This document shows positions 9,179-18,706 of a stretch of 64,000 bases of DNA, piece by piece. The DNA lies in contig CP038117.1 of the NCBI GenBank assembly GCA_004519485.1, positions 62,001 through 126,000 of the forward strand, read 5' to 3'. The position numbers and the translations under genes are program-made. The notes beneath the pieces were generated by a model. The model did not search any database, had not been told where the DNA came from, and was given only the letters and a program-made list of their open reading frames with translations. Position 1 is the stretch's first letter. The number at the start of each line of letters is the position of its first letter. The stretch is from Nannochloropsis oceanica (Eukaryota > Sar > Eustigmatophyceae > Eustigmatales > Monodopsidaceae).

Positions 9179-10359
9179 CTATCGCCCCTTGAACACTGGC
9201 TTTCGTTTTTCCTCAAACGCCTGTAACGCCTCCTTGAAATCATCCGTTTCCGATAAAGGTGCCCGTAGCTGGGTAGCCAGTCTGATGGCCTCAGTAAAGC
9301 TCACGTTATGTGCTCCCTCCATCACCTCCTTCGCCCCTCTCACACCCAGAGGACCGTTCCTCGCGATAGTCTCTGCCAGCTCCAAAGCTGCATCATCCAC
9401 CGCGGTTGAAACGCTGTTGACGACACCAAGTGCCCGAGCTTCTTCACCTGAAAAACGCCGAGCGGTGAAAATGAGGTCTTTGGCAACAGAAGGAGAGACG
9501 AGCTCACGTAGAAGTACCACCCCACCCGCGCCGGGAAAAATTCCGAGGGAGGTTTCGGGGAGACAGAGGAGGGATGAAGGGGAGGAAACGCGAAGGTCGC
9601 ACGCGAGGGCGAGTTCGAGGCCCCAGCCGAAGGCAGGGCCGGAGAGGGCGGCGATGGTGGGGAGGGGCTATTTCGAAGGAGAGACGGCGAGATTGAGAGA
9701 GGGAAAAGTTGGGTGATGTTATAAATTGCAGTGAGGGATTGGGACTACAAGGTTTCGCTTTGCTAGAACATCACAGAGGAGGGATGAAAAGAGGATCGAT
9801 GGTTAATCTGGGAAAGGGAGGACATAAACACCCATAAGCCGGGCCCCGTCTTTCGTTTCCTTACCAGCCTCTGCACCGCCAAAACCGAGTCCAAAGCCAA
9901 TTTCATGTACCGCTCCCGTTGCGCTAAGGTCGTGTGTAACTTTGAAGCTTTCAAGTCTCGTCCCGTGGAGAAGGCGCGAGACCCTCCAGTAACAATACAC
10001 GCCCGGACTTTGTCAGCCGGGGCCTCTGTCAGGTACTCGCACAGGCGCATCAAGCTCTCGCCCATCTCTTCGCTCAGAGCGTTCAAACGGTGGGGTCGAT
10101 CCAAGGTGATGGTGGCAACGCCGTCTTTGAGGGAAAATTCAATGTCCTTTAGATTGCGTGGCGGCTCTTCCAACAACTCCCCCCTTTGGTGGCCGGGACC
10201 GTGGGGTTTGCTTGTATTTGCCCCCCCCGTCGAGCTGGTGCTAAGCATGGTCATGTAGCGGGGGCGGCACCGCAAAAAATAAAAAGAGGCGCACATCGTA
10301 GGTCTAGCTCGACATAGGAGGGCAGTGGCAGTGGCTGTGGTTACGACGGTGGACAGCAT
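9179..10359 (-). CDS. Enoyl-CoA hydratase/isomerase family protein, probably mitochondrial (two exons)
   Basis: Exons 9865-10359 and 9179-9664 (minus) join at phase 0 (VQRL|PLPTIAAL) to 326 residues. The crotonase fold is complete: IEFSLKDGVATITLDRPHRLNAL, then GGSRAFSTGRDLK (oxyanion-hole half), then LSGPAFGWGLELALACDLR (second half), and PETSLGIFPGAGGVVLL with the glycine-rich stretch and the helix that normally carries a catalytic Glu (PET). The end is DDFKEALQAFEEKRKP, usual for AUH/ECHS-type proteins. The first roughly 60 residues are rich in Arg, Ser and Thr without acidic residues, which suggests a mitochondrial presequence; there is no PTS1 (ends FKGR). It would hydrate enoyl-CoA in beta-oxidation or branched-chain amino-acid breakdown. 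It is a second crotonase gene within 4 kb, from a different subfamily than the isomerase. Confidence 0.82.
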
Positions 10360-10666
10360 GGTGTGTCTGAAGGTGATATGTTGACATGCGAACGAATGGG
10401 GTGGGGAGGTTAGTTATCGTGGATGTGACAAACAATGCAAATCACACAGCAAATTTTAGTCCACTGTGACCTGCCCAGCACAGCTGACAAGCTATTTCAA
10501 CGACTGCGGGAGCTTTGTATCCTGCTGTCAAGCACCTTGGCAAAGGTCTTCCAAGGGCGTAATACAGGACGTTGAACATTCTTCTTTCCGGGTTTAACGA
10601 CGCTACCTTTCTCAAAACACAAGCACAGTGTCGCATCCTTCCCCCTTACTCCTCTGCTGACGATTC
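10360..10666. promoter_or_regulatory. Divergent promoter region, enoyl-CoA hydratase / phosphate translocator
   Basis: This is 307 bp between outward-facing genes. No coding frame or clear motif is recognised. It likely carries both promoters. Confidence 0.4.
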
Positions 10667-12156
10667 ATGTCCGTCTCCCGCCATCGCTATCTCATCATCC
10701 TCGTCGTCCTAGCCCTCTTCGTCGGCCTCCTCCCATCTACAGGTATGTCTACAGTCTAGCAGTTGCCGTTCTATGTCTCCACATTGTGTCGGCAAGGAGC
10801 ATCGACTTTTCTATCCATCCACACACAGCCGCGACCTCGTCCTCTTCTCCTTCCTCCCCTTCCTCCTCACTCCGCGGTCTGTCTGTTCCTGCCTCCTTTG
10901 TCCAAGGAGACAACAAGATGTCGGCCCATGAAGATCTTGAGGCGGCGGTCAAGGACAGCCTCCTTCCCGTCATGACAATCCAGGCCATGCATCACCGCAC
11001 CCGAGCAATCCCTTCTCCTGCGTTGCACAACGATCAACAACCAGAAGAAGACATGGCATTGGATGTCAGTCTCCTGAGTCCATCCTCGCCCTCAGACCCG
11101 ATCACCGCCGTCACCACCAGCAACAGAATCAAGCTCCGACAGGCCCGCGGGGGCGGTGCCGTTCCCCTCACCAAAGGACGTCGTGGCATCAGAGATGGCA
11201 AAGGTACCATGATCGGGACCCCTTTGAGAGGCACGCTGATTACTCTCGGGTATTTTGCTTTGTGGTTCGCACTGAATGTCTACTACAACATCGTCAACAA
11301 GCAAGTTCTCAATGCCTTTCCCCTCCCCTTCACCGTCGCCACCGCGCAGCTCGGCATTGGCGCTATCTACGTAAGCCTTTCTTGGCTTCTCCGACTACGA
11401 GCTGCCCCCCAGACAGGCAAAGATGGTCTGAAAGACCTCCTTCCCATCGCCCTCTTCCACGGTTCCGGACAACTTTTTACCGTCTTGAGCCTCGGGGCTG
11501 CAGCTGTTAGTTTTACTCATATTGTCAAGGCCCTCGAGCCCTTTTTCTCCGCCCTTGTGGCCGCCCTTTGCTTTAAGCAGATTTTCAAACCCCAAGTCTA
11601 CCTCAGTCTCGTGCCCGTCGTGTTAGGGGTGGCGGTTGCATGCGCCAACGATGTCTCCTTCGGGTGGCTTGCCTTCCTCACTGCCATGGCCTCCAACCTA
11701 GCCTTTGCCCTTCGTGCCAACTTTTCCAAGTCTACCCTTGCAGTCTTCAAAAGAGAAGGGAACGACAGCATGTCCCCTGCCAACGTCTACGGTGTCGTCA
11801 CCATCCTCGCCTTCGTTCTCCTTCTCCCCCTCACCCTCCTATGGGAAGGGGTCGACCTGCAGCCGTCCTGGCGCGTGGCCACTGAAAAACTGGAAACTTC
11901 GACCCTCACATATCAATTGTTGTTGAGCGGCTTGTTCCACTATTTGAATAACGAGGTGATGTACTTAGCATTAGACAGTGTGCATCCCATCACCCTGGCA
12001 GTGGGGAACACGGCGAAAAGGGTCTTCATTATTGTGGCGAGTCTGATTGCTTTTAGGAATCCGATTTCGATGACGGGGGCGGTGGGTTCGGCGGTAGGGA
12101 TTGCAGGGGTGCTGGTTTACACCCTCACAAAGCAGTATTACGATACGCATGTCTAG
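10667..12156 (+). CDS. Plastid triose-phosphate/phosphate translocator family protein with signal peptide exon
   Basis: Exon 1 (10667-10742) encodes only a signal peptide: MSVSRHRYLIILVVLALFVG followed by LLPST. Exon 2 (10829-12156) follows in phase (G|CC) and gives a Ser/Pro-rich, acid-poor stretch, a hydrophilic region, and a membrane domain of the drug/metabolite-transporter superfamily. Conserved pieces are LNVYYNIVNKQVLNAFPLPF near the first membrane helix, SFTHIVKALEPFFSA, SNLAFALRANFSK, and the TPT end LNNEVMYLALDSVHPITLAV with GNTAKRVFIIV. About 8-10 membrane helices are visible in 442 residues. This family exchanges triose phosphates, 3-PGA, PEP or hexose phosphates for phosphate across plastid membranes. 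A signal peptide plus leader fits import into a secondary plastid bounded by ER-derived membrane. The exact substrate is not readable from sequence. An ATG at 10786 inside the intron would lose the signal peptide. Confidence 0.86.
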
Positions 12157-12947
12157 AGATGGAAGAAAGTGGGTCGGGTTTGAAAGAGAAATGTAAGCGA
12201 AAGGAGCAGTAATAGGAAGGGCACACTCACATGTTCCAATTATGTTTGTATATGTTGAGTACTTATTTTTGCAAAATTCCGAGTTCAGCAATCTGGATCT
12301 TATTCATTCTTTTGACCTCGATCCCTAAGCCATTTTACCTGAGGTTATCACTCTTCTTCTCTCCCTCTTTCTCCTACTTATGCCTCCTTTAACTTCCTCC
12401 TGGCACACACGTTCACGCGCAAATGGTCTCACTCCTGCCTTCTTTTTTATTTTCTAAGGTCAAGGGCCGCCCTTGTTCTCTTGTTCTCGCCCTTACCTTA
12501 CTCTCTCGTATATACACACACCATACGAACACATGTACAAACACAAACTCACGTTCGCACACACACATGCCTTCTACTCCATAATTTTGCATGTCTCGTT
12601 ACCGTACTTGACTCCCACGACTGTGTTTTGAGGTTGCATCCACTAAGCGACCCAGCGAGTATTAACTGGTGCCACTGAGCAATGTCAACCCCATTGCAGA
12701 CGCCCCCACAGCTTATTACCAAGGCGTTTCCATTTTATCTAAGCACTGTAGAAAACTTACAAGAGCAATGATCCTGCCCTCCTTGCAGTGACCACGTGAC
12801 TTAAGGTTTTTATCTACACATGTGTGTGAAAACCCACTCACATATCTAATAACCAACCGGTCATTTCTTAGATGCACAGCAATACATCCTCTCGCTTCCT
12901 TGCCACAAAATAAAATGGCTTTTCTATTCTGATCTACCTCTCATCCC
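12157..12947. other. Convergent 3' spacer
   Basis: This 790 bp spacer follows the translocator and precedes the 3' end of a minus-strand gene. It is pyrimidine-rich with AC-rich patches (about 12510-12570) and has no supported gene. Confidence 0.4.
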
Positions 12948-14020
12948 TCAAAAACGATGAAATCCCCCCTCCTCCCCCTTTCCTCCTGCCACCGGCACCA
13001 AGACCAAATCCGCAGCCACTTCGCCTCTGGGATGTCCAGAAGATCGACAGGTAATGCTGGTAAACCAGGTATGCCTCCCTTTCCCATCACCAGGGGGATC
13101 CGCGGGGTGTATTGATTCATCGGCCATGGTGAATGTAGCCCGATTCGAGTAGTAAGTCACGATGTAATCTCCCGTGGAGCCATCATAGCCTTGCGAGCGG
13201 CAGAATCGGGTCGCGGCAGGGAGACCGCAATCAATACCGCGACTTCCGCCTCGCACACCAGCTCGCTGGTACCTCGAGCAATAATCTACCGGCAGCCCGT
13301 TCATTTTCGGCAGGGAAAAGCGGACCGTTTCCCCCATTTCGTGACCTGCTCCTTCTCTTGATTTTGGTTGGGGTTGAGCAGTCTGCTGCTGAGTGGCAGG
13401 GGCTGGCACGGTTACGGGTTTGGGAGGAAGAGGAACAATAGGAACAGCGACAGAGGTGCTGCTACTGGAACCACGAGAAGAGGCTTCGGCTGTGACCACG
13501 CCTACGGGCTTCAGGACTTCCTCGGTGGGTCGTGGGGGGCGCACCTGTTGTTGCTGATGTTGAGTTTGGGGCCTGGTTTCCGTTACCTGCAGGTCCTGTT
13601 ACATAGAGAGGATGGTTTGTGTGTTGCGTGTAAGTGTCTCAAGAATAGCGACAAGTGCGCCATGCGTGAAGACAGATTTTGCCTATTTGGGCGGGTGAAG
13701 CAAGGATCATCGAGTGCAAGAGGGGAGTTATATAGAGCCATCCGTCGAGACTAAATTTTGATACACGCCAATTCCCGTCTGTCCAATGGCGCATGATCGC
13801 ATTTCTCACAAGTGCATTACGTGATACCATTCAGCACACTTTCTTCGGCATTGTGGAGAACGAGGGCCCAGGCCGGCGACGAATCTGGCAACGCGGAACG
13901 AGGCCACCATCCTCACTGACCTTCTCTTTCACACTAACTATTCCTGAGTCTTACCTGTGCGGACGCTAAGCTCAACAGAATTAGGGCGGCGGCGGTGAAG
14001 GTGCGTCGTGCGTGGCTCAT
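12948..14020 (-). CDS. Secreted cysteine-containing protein of unrecognised family (two exons)
   Basis: Exon 1 (13955-14020) encodes a clear signal peptide, MSHARRTFTAAALILLSLAS ending AQ. Exon 2 (12948-13595) joins at phase 0, giving 237 residues. After the signal peptide comes a Gln/Pro/Val-rich linker of about 90 residues (QTQHQQQQ, PAPATQQQTAQPQP). Then comes a compact domain with conserved-looking cysteines: YCSRYQ, GIDCGLPAATRFCRSQGYDG, then SITC. The CG.PAA..FC...GY pattern resembles small secreted domains found singly in plants, algae and cyanobacteria, but I cannot name the family. It is secreted or delivered to the ER/wall. It lies head-to-head with another signal-peptide gene, so the two may be expressed together; that is inference from position. 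Confidence 0.7.
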
Positions 14021-14750
14021 TGTTCTGATAGGGCTGTGCTTGCAGAACACGAGCACAGACAGGAAGGACTTCCGTGTGCTAAGCTAGCTTGGTCAAAACG
14101 AGAAAGAGACACCGCGATACGGAGCAATGCTGTATATGATGACGTTGTGCGAATCTGGATGAGGGTCAGAGCACAGCTCAGATTGGCATGCATGACATAT
14201 GGGATAAGAAAATGAGGATCTCGTTGATCCTTATCCCTTTCCCGACCATCCACAAGCATTTTCCTCGATTTTCCTCCATCAAAGCCAGCCATCATGGCTA
14301 ACATGGACAGGATCCCAACTCCAAGGCGTAAGGAGACAGCCACCACGTGCATGCCTAGGCACAATAGAACCGTGCGCGGGTATAGACCTGATCTTTGTTC
14401 CGGTCCCGACAATGGAGAAAAGATTGGGGGCAGATGGAGCAAGAGAAAAGATGTGAGATGAGATGATAATAAAATATCGCCGTTGCACGAAGGAAAACCC
14501 TTGAAGTATACCCCCTTAGTCATTGTTTTCGTTTTTGGGCGTTGTCGTTAGTGTTGTAGCTTTGATGCGCTTGGCAGCTAAGGCTTTCCACCATGAGTCA
14601 ATGCATAGCCTGAGCAAATCACATCCCCGTGAGAAGCTCGTCGATATTTGGAGTGCTACCCGAAGGCTTACATCCCTTGCTCCCAACTTACCCTTACTCC
14701 CTCATCTCTTGCACCCAACTTACTTACGACCAGCCTCCCACACAGGTAAA
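14021..14750. promoter_or_regulatory. Divergent region between two secretory genes
   Basis: This 730 bp stretch separates the starts of two genes that both begin with signal peptides. In-frame codons upstream of the 14751 ATG extend to 14523 but show no conserved character and would bury the signal peptide. Probable shared promoter. Confidence 0.4.
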
Positions 14751-15404
14751 ATGCCCCACAATCAAACATTACTTGCACTGCTATTGGTATTGTTGGCCTG
14801 CCTGTCGCCCGTCAGTGGTGTCCGGACTGTGTCAGGACACGGACACACCTCCGGCATCCGTACTAAAACCTACCCACCGACTGCGGCACCCATGACCGTT
14901 CATTGCAACATGACAGACTATCGAAGCGCTTCGGGCGGGACTGAGTCCTGCACAATCTGCCGCAACAATCACTTATGCGCTTGGTGCTTGCCAAATTCGG
15001 GAGGGCCCGGGTACTGTTTCAACAACGTCGAAGAAGAGTGTACCGAAGGCTCCTCCTTCAGCTTCAGCGACAGCATTTGCAAAGAGACACCCTTTGACAC
15101 CGCTCATGCCATCATTGCATTTTCCATTTTCTGTGCTTTGGCCGGCTGCTGCTGCTGCGGCTGCTGCTGGTATCGAAGACGTCGTCACTTGGTGGCATTG
15201 AACGGTGCCGACACCACGAACTATTCTTCGCAGCTACCCACCTACCGGGGACAACAACAGAATTTCCCTCCACAGCAGCAATACCAAGCGCACACATACA
15301 TTGTTCAACAGGCCTCCGCGAAAAATGGCACGGCGCGTAGTCCTGTCTACTCGCCTGCCGACTTAAATTACAACGAGAAAAAGTGGTCTGCTGGCTTAGC
15401 ATAG
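14751..15404 (+). CDS. Type I membrane protein with PSI-like cysteine-rich ectodomain
   Basis: 217 residues from the ATG at 14751, chosen because it starts a signal peptide (MPHNQTLLALLLVLLACLSP). The ectodomain of about 100 residues has cysteines in the order SCTICRNNHLCAWCLPN, YCFNN and EECTEG, resembling PSI (plexin-semaphorin-integrin) modules. A membrane helix follows (about residues 115-135; HAIIAFSIFCALAG) running into a cluster of Cys (GCCCCGCCW) that could be palmitoylated, then RRRR as stop-transfer signal. The cytoplasmic tail of about 70 residues is rich in Gln, Pro and Tyr and ends with PVYSPADLNYNEKKWS. N-glycosylation sequons (NMT) are present. Function unknown; receptor or surface adhesion protein is a guess. 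Confidence 0.68.
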   Translation: MPHNQTLLALLLVLLACLSPVSGVRTVSGHGHTSGIRTKTYPPTAAPMTVHCNMTDYRSASGGTESCTICRNNHLCAWCLPNSGGPGYCFNNVEEECTEGSSFSFSDSICKETPFDTAHAIIAFSIFCALAGCCCCGCCWYRRRRHLVALNGADTTNYSSQLPTYRGQQQNFPPQQQYQAHTYIVQQASAKNGTARSPVYSPADLNYNEKKWSAGLA

Positions 15405-15887
15405 CTGTCTGTTTAAAACTTGTTCATGACGATAAACTACCAACCGGCTACACACGACAAAGGAATAATATCCTTTAAGCAGACATTCACATTGGATGAA
15501 TGTAATCAATGCAGATGCGTATATTTCGCGTGTGCCCCCGGGGATGGCGCACAGAGCGCCAATAAATTAACGAATGTATGCGAAGGCACACCTTTACCAG
15601 GTCGGCCAATGTGATTGGGAAATAATCATGCAACGAGTCATCAAAGAAAGGAGCTCGTGTTGATAATCTTGACATTGTTTTCATCACCAAAAAGTGAAAA
15701 TGATGTCGCCTTTCGCACATGTTCGTGTGTGCGCGCGCTTCATTTTATTTAAATTTATGGTTCCATTTCTCCCGAGGGTTCCACCCTTTTCATTCCCACT
15801 GCATATCTATCCTTGCACCTTAGTCGAATGCGATCAACAGTTAAATATCTACTTCATTTGGTCCCCTTTACCTCTTCCCGCCCGATC
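15405..15887. other. Convergent 3' spacer
   Basis: This lies between the PSI-like gene and the 3' end of the tRNase Z gene. It is AT-rich and contains no supported coding frame. Confidence 0.4.
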
Positions 15888-18467
15888 TTATTTTGGTCCA
15901 CCACCCAAACCCACCTCTCCCAGCACCACCTCCTCCCCCACCTCATCTTCCTCGGAAGGAAACAGCTTTTGCAGCATCGGCAATAGCGAGGCCGCCCGGC
16001 TGACATCCCGGAAACGCAACGTCATCAGATCAAAAGCCACGATGACACGAAGCTCCGACCCAGTGGGCAATACAGGAAATTTGGGGTACCTCTGACTGAA
16101 ATGCGTCAGAATCACCGTCTTGGCCTCCATCCTTCTTGCGACGTCCAACGCCTCGTCCACCGTGCTATGCTTCCGTTCAACCGCGTCGACAGCTTTACCG
16201 CTCTCGAAGGTGGCTTCATGGATCAGGATCGTCGCACCTTTCCCTGCTTGTACCAGACGTTGACAGGGCCGGGTGTCGCCTGAGTAGACTAACCGCCAGC
16301 CAGCAACGCCGTCTAAGACAACACCAAAGGCGAAGGGACAATGATGAACGACCACGTTCGTCAAATTGAGCAACCCCAACTCCCGCTTCAAAAACGTAAA
16401 CGCAAACGGCGTCATATGCTCAACGTCAACAAGGTACTCTTCCTCCTTTCCTCCCTTCATCCCGTCCTCCTCCCCTCCCCTGTCATTGCAGTACCATTGC
16501 ACGGCCGGATCCCACTGTCTGTATTCGCGTAGCCAGGCCAACAAAGGCCTAGGAGCTAAGACAAGAAGAGGGAAAGGCACCCCCCCTGGAAGGAATAGAC
16601 TCGCGGCAGCCCGTCGGCGGGCCACCAACACTTTCATCAGACCGAGATGGTGATCGGCGTGGGGGTGCGAGATCCAGATAGCCTTCAAATTCACCAGCAC
16701 ACGGGAGAGGGCCTCCCCTTCGTACAAATTAGCCAGTTGGCCTAAAGAACCCTCCCCCACATCCAAAAGCATGCCTTTGGCAGTGTCTCCCTCTTCACGA
16801 GCGTCGCCTCCATCTCCTCCCTCCCCCCCCCCCATCTTCCTCCTCCTCCTCCTCCTCCTCTCCCCACTACCCCCAATCCGCAAGTAAATCCCCGAGACAT
16901 TGCGGTACTTAGAGGGAATAGCCGAGCCCGTGCCTAAAAACACAATCTCTACCTCCTCTACTCCCTCATCGTCCCCCTGCTCCTCTTCTCCCTCCATCTC
17001 CTCCTCCTGCACTGTTAGTGGCAGCGGTAGCATCACTTGGCGAAACTCTGCATCGGCCCGGAGTTCCTCTTCCTCCACCTTGCCCACGTCCTCTAACACC
17101 CCCAACTCGTCCACGCCCTTCTTATTCTCAGGCAACAGCTGGTATTTCATAAGATTCTTCCCCCACACCACATTTAGCCTCTCCTCCTCCCCTTCCTCCC
17201 CCTCCTCCTTTCCCGGAAGAAGAATAGAAGGAATATTCGATGGCGCTGCTGCCCTTGGAAAGATCACTGGATCTAAGAAATGTAATCGTAGATTGTTTAT
17301 TCTCGCAGCACGATAGGGATTCTGGTGCGTTCCTGAAGGCAGGGCAGTAAGAATGTGAGTGGTGGAGGGCCCGAAGCTCTTCATCCATTCCTGATACAAT
17401 GGAGTGTGAACAACGGCAGCGGAAGTGTAATGCAGCATGCAGGTAAGATGAAGTGTATCTGCAGCTGCCATCGCAGCAGCAGTGTCCAAAGCGGCCTCAA
17501 CCCAAAATTTGGGATGGGGTAGGGCCAGAAGAGAAGAAAATGTATTGCAGTCGCCATTCCTCTCCTTCTTCCCTTCTCTCCCACCATCCGGCAGGTGAAT
17601 GACCCCAAAGATGGCCCCAGGTGTAGATGGAGCAACTACCTCCTCTGGTTGGATGGAGCGGCCGTCGGGTAGAGTGACAGCGTGTCCCGCCTTCAGTTTC
17701 CCATAAAGAGGTCCCGTAGGAATCCCTAGCTCCCTGGCCCGTACCACGTCAAATTTTCCCAAAACACTCGCCGTCAGACCTACCCAGGCCATGATGGGAG
17801 GAGATGATGCGGAGGAAAAAGGACTGGCTGTGGCGGTGCGGGGACGTTTCGCCATGGGTTCCTTCCCATTCTGTTGCTCCTCCATCTGCTCGTGCTCGGC
17901 TGGGAGCTGTGGTGGTTGTTGCTCCGGAGCACCAGTACAAGGAGACAGAGTAGGAAGCAGGGGTAGAGCATGCATGGCCAAGGTGGGTCCTTGCATAGCC
18001 AGCCCAGTCGTACCGTACTCTCGAATGATTATCTTGAGGTCTTCTCGACGCATGAAATGGGAAGTGGACCGTAGGAGCGCCCGGAGGCCTACGGGACCAT
18101 GGATGCTGATGGCCGTCTTGCCACAATCAGCCAAGGTCAGAAGCATGCCCGGCAAGCCACCGAGTGCCTCAGGCGTCAAAGCCGTGAGAAATATGTGGTC
18201 AAAACGCGTGAGGCGGACCTTGTGCTCCATGGCCAGCCGTTGCGTGCCTTCGCCCACATTCAGCATGAAGCGGTCCCGGTCAGTGATGACCAGGCATGTT
18301 GGGGAAGCCTCTGCGGCGCCGACACTCAGGATCTGGAGATGAGCCTGGATATTGGCTTGGGCAAAGGGCTTGCTGGTGGTCATGGTGGCTGTGTGGGGAG
18401 ATTTGCAGCAGGTGAGGGCTTGATGGGGGAGGTCAGCTGGGGATGGGGCGTGTGGTGGGGGATACAA
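15888..18467 (-). CDS. ELAC2: Ribonuclease Z, long form (tRNA 3'-end endonuclease, ELAC2/TRZ family)
   Basis: This enzyme removes 3' trailers from precursor tRNAs. It is 859 residues from the first ATG, or 831 from the second (MTTSKPFAQ at 18383), which starts closer to the family's beginning. The N-terminal half is the catalytically dead metallo-beta-lactamase repeat: LQILSVGAAEASPTCLVIT, LNVGEGTQR, RFDHIFLTALTPEALGGLPG. The C-terminal half holds the working site: VFLGTGSAIPSKYRNVSGIY, LLDVGEGSLGQL, then WISHPHADHHLG, which is the HxHxDH zinc motif, followed by YSGDTRPC, LIHEATFE and LTHFSQRYPKFP. The halves are linked by a long Glu/Arg-rich low-complexity insert. No intron is required. Nuclear and/or mitochondrial location cannot be read with confidence. 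Confidence 0.9.
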   Translation of the reverse strand: MYPPPHAPSPADLPHQALTCCKSPHTATMTTSKPFAQANIQAHLQILSVGAAEASPTCLVITDRDRFMLNVGEGTQRLAMEHKVRLTRFDHIFLTALTPEALGGLPGMLLTLADCGKTAISIHGPVGLRALLRSTSHFMRREDLKIIIREYGTTGLAMQGPTLAMHALPLLPTLSPCTGAPEQQPPQLPAEHEQMEEQQNGKEPMAKRPRTATASPFSSASSPPIMAWVGLTASVLGKFDVVRARELGIPTGPLYGKLKAGHAVTLPDGRSIQPEEVVAPSTPGAIFGVIHLPDGGREGKKERNGDCNTFSSLLALPHPKFWVEAALDTAAAMAAADTLHLTCMLHYTSAAVVHTPLYQEWMKSFGPSTTHILTALPSGTHQNPYRAARINNLRLHFLDPVIFPRAAAPSNIPSILLPGKEEGEEGEEERLNVVWGKNLMKYQLLPENKKGVDELGVLEDVGKVEEEELRADAEFRQVMLPLPLTVQEEEMEGEEEQGDDEGVEEVEIVFLGTGSAIPSKYRNVSGIYLRIGGSGERRRRRRRKMGGGEGGDGGDAREEGDTAKGMLLDVGEGSLGQLANLYEGEALSRVLVNLKAIWISHPHADHHLGLMKVLVARRRAAASLFLPGGVPFPLLVLAPRPLLAWLREYRQWDPAVQWYCNDRGGEEDGMKGGKEEEYLVDVEHMTPFAFTFLKRELGLLNLTNVVVHHCPFAFGVVLDGVAGWRLVYSGDTRPCQRLVQAGKGATILIHEATFESGKAVDAVERKHSTVDEALDVARRMEAKTVILTHFSQRYPKFPVLPTGSELRVIVAFDLMTLRFRDVSRAASLLPMLQKLFPSEEDEVGEEVVLGEVGLGGGPK

Positions 18468-18706
18468 GCGACCTGTTTATGTTGGGATAGACGCGGGTGA
18501 CGAAAATCGACCGGTAGGCAATATAAGTCGACAAAGGCGACGTGTTGGACGTGCAAGATGCATACACAATGGCTTCTGTCGTACTTGGTTTGCCGATGAG
18601 AAAAAGTCGGCTACTGACCTTTGCCTCTTTCTCTTTCGGACATATTTATATATATATTTTTACTTTCTTTTGATTTTGCTAACGTTATCTGTGCTCTACT
18701 TTTCAT
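18468..18706. promoter_or_regulatory. Spacer upstream of tRNase Z and downstream of separase
   Basis: A 239 bp gap separates two genes on the same strand. An A/T run (about 18645-18665, TATATATATA) lies here. It could be the tRNase Z promoter, the separase 3' end, or both. Confidence 0.35.
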
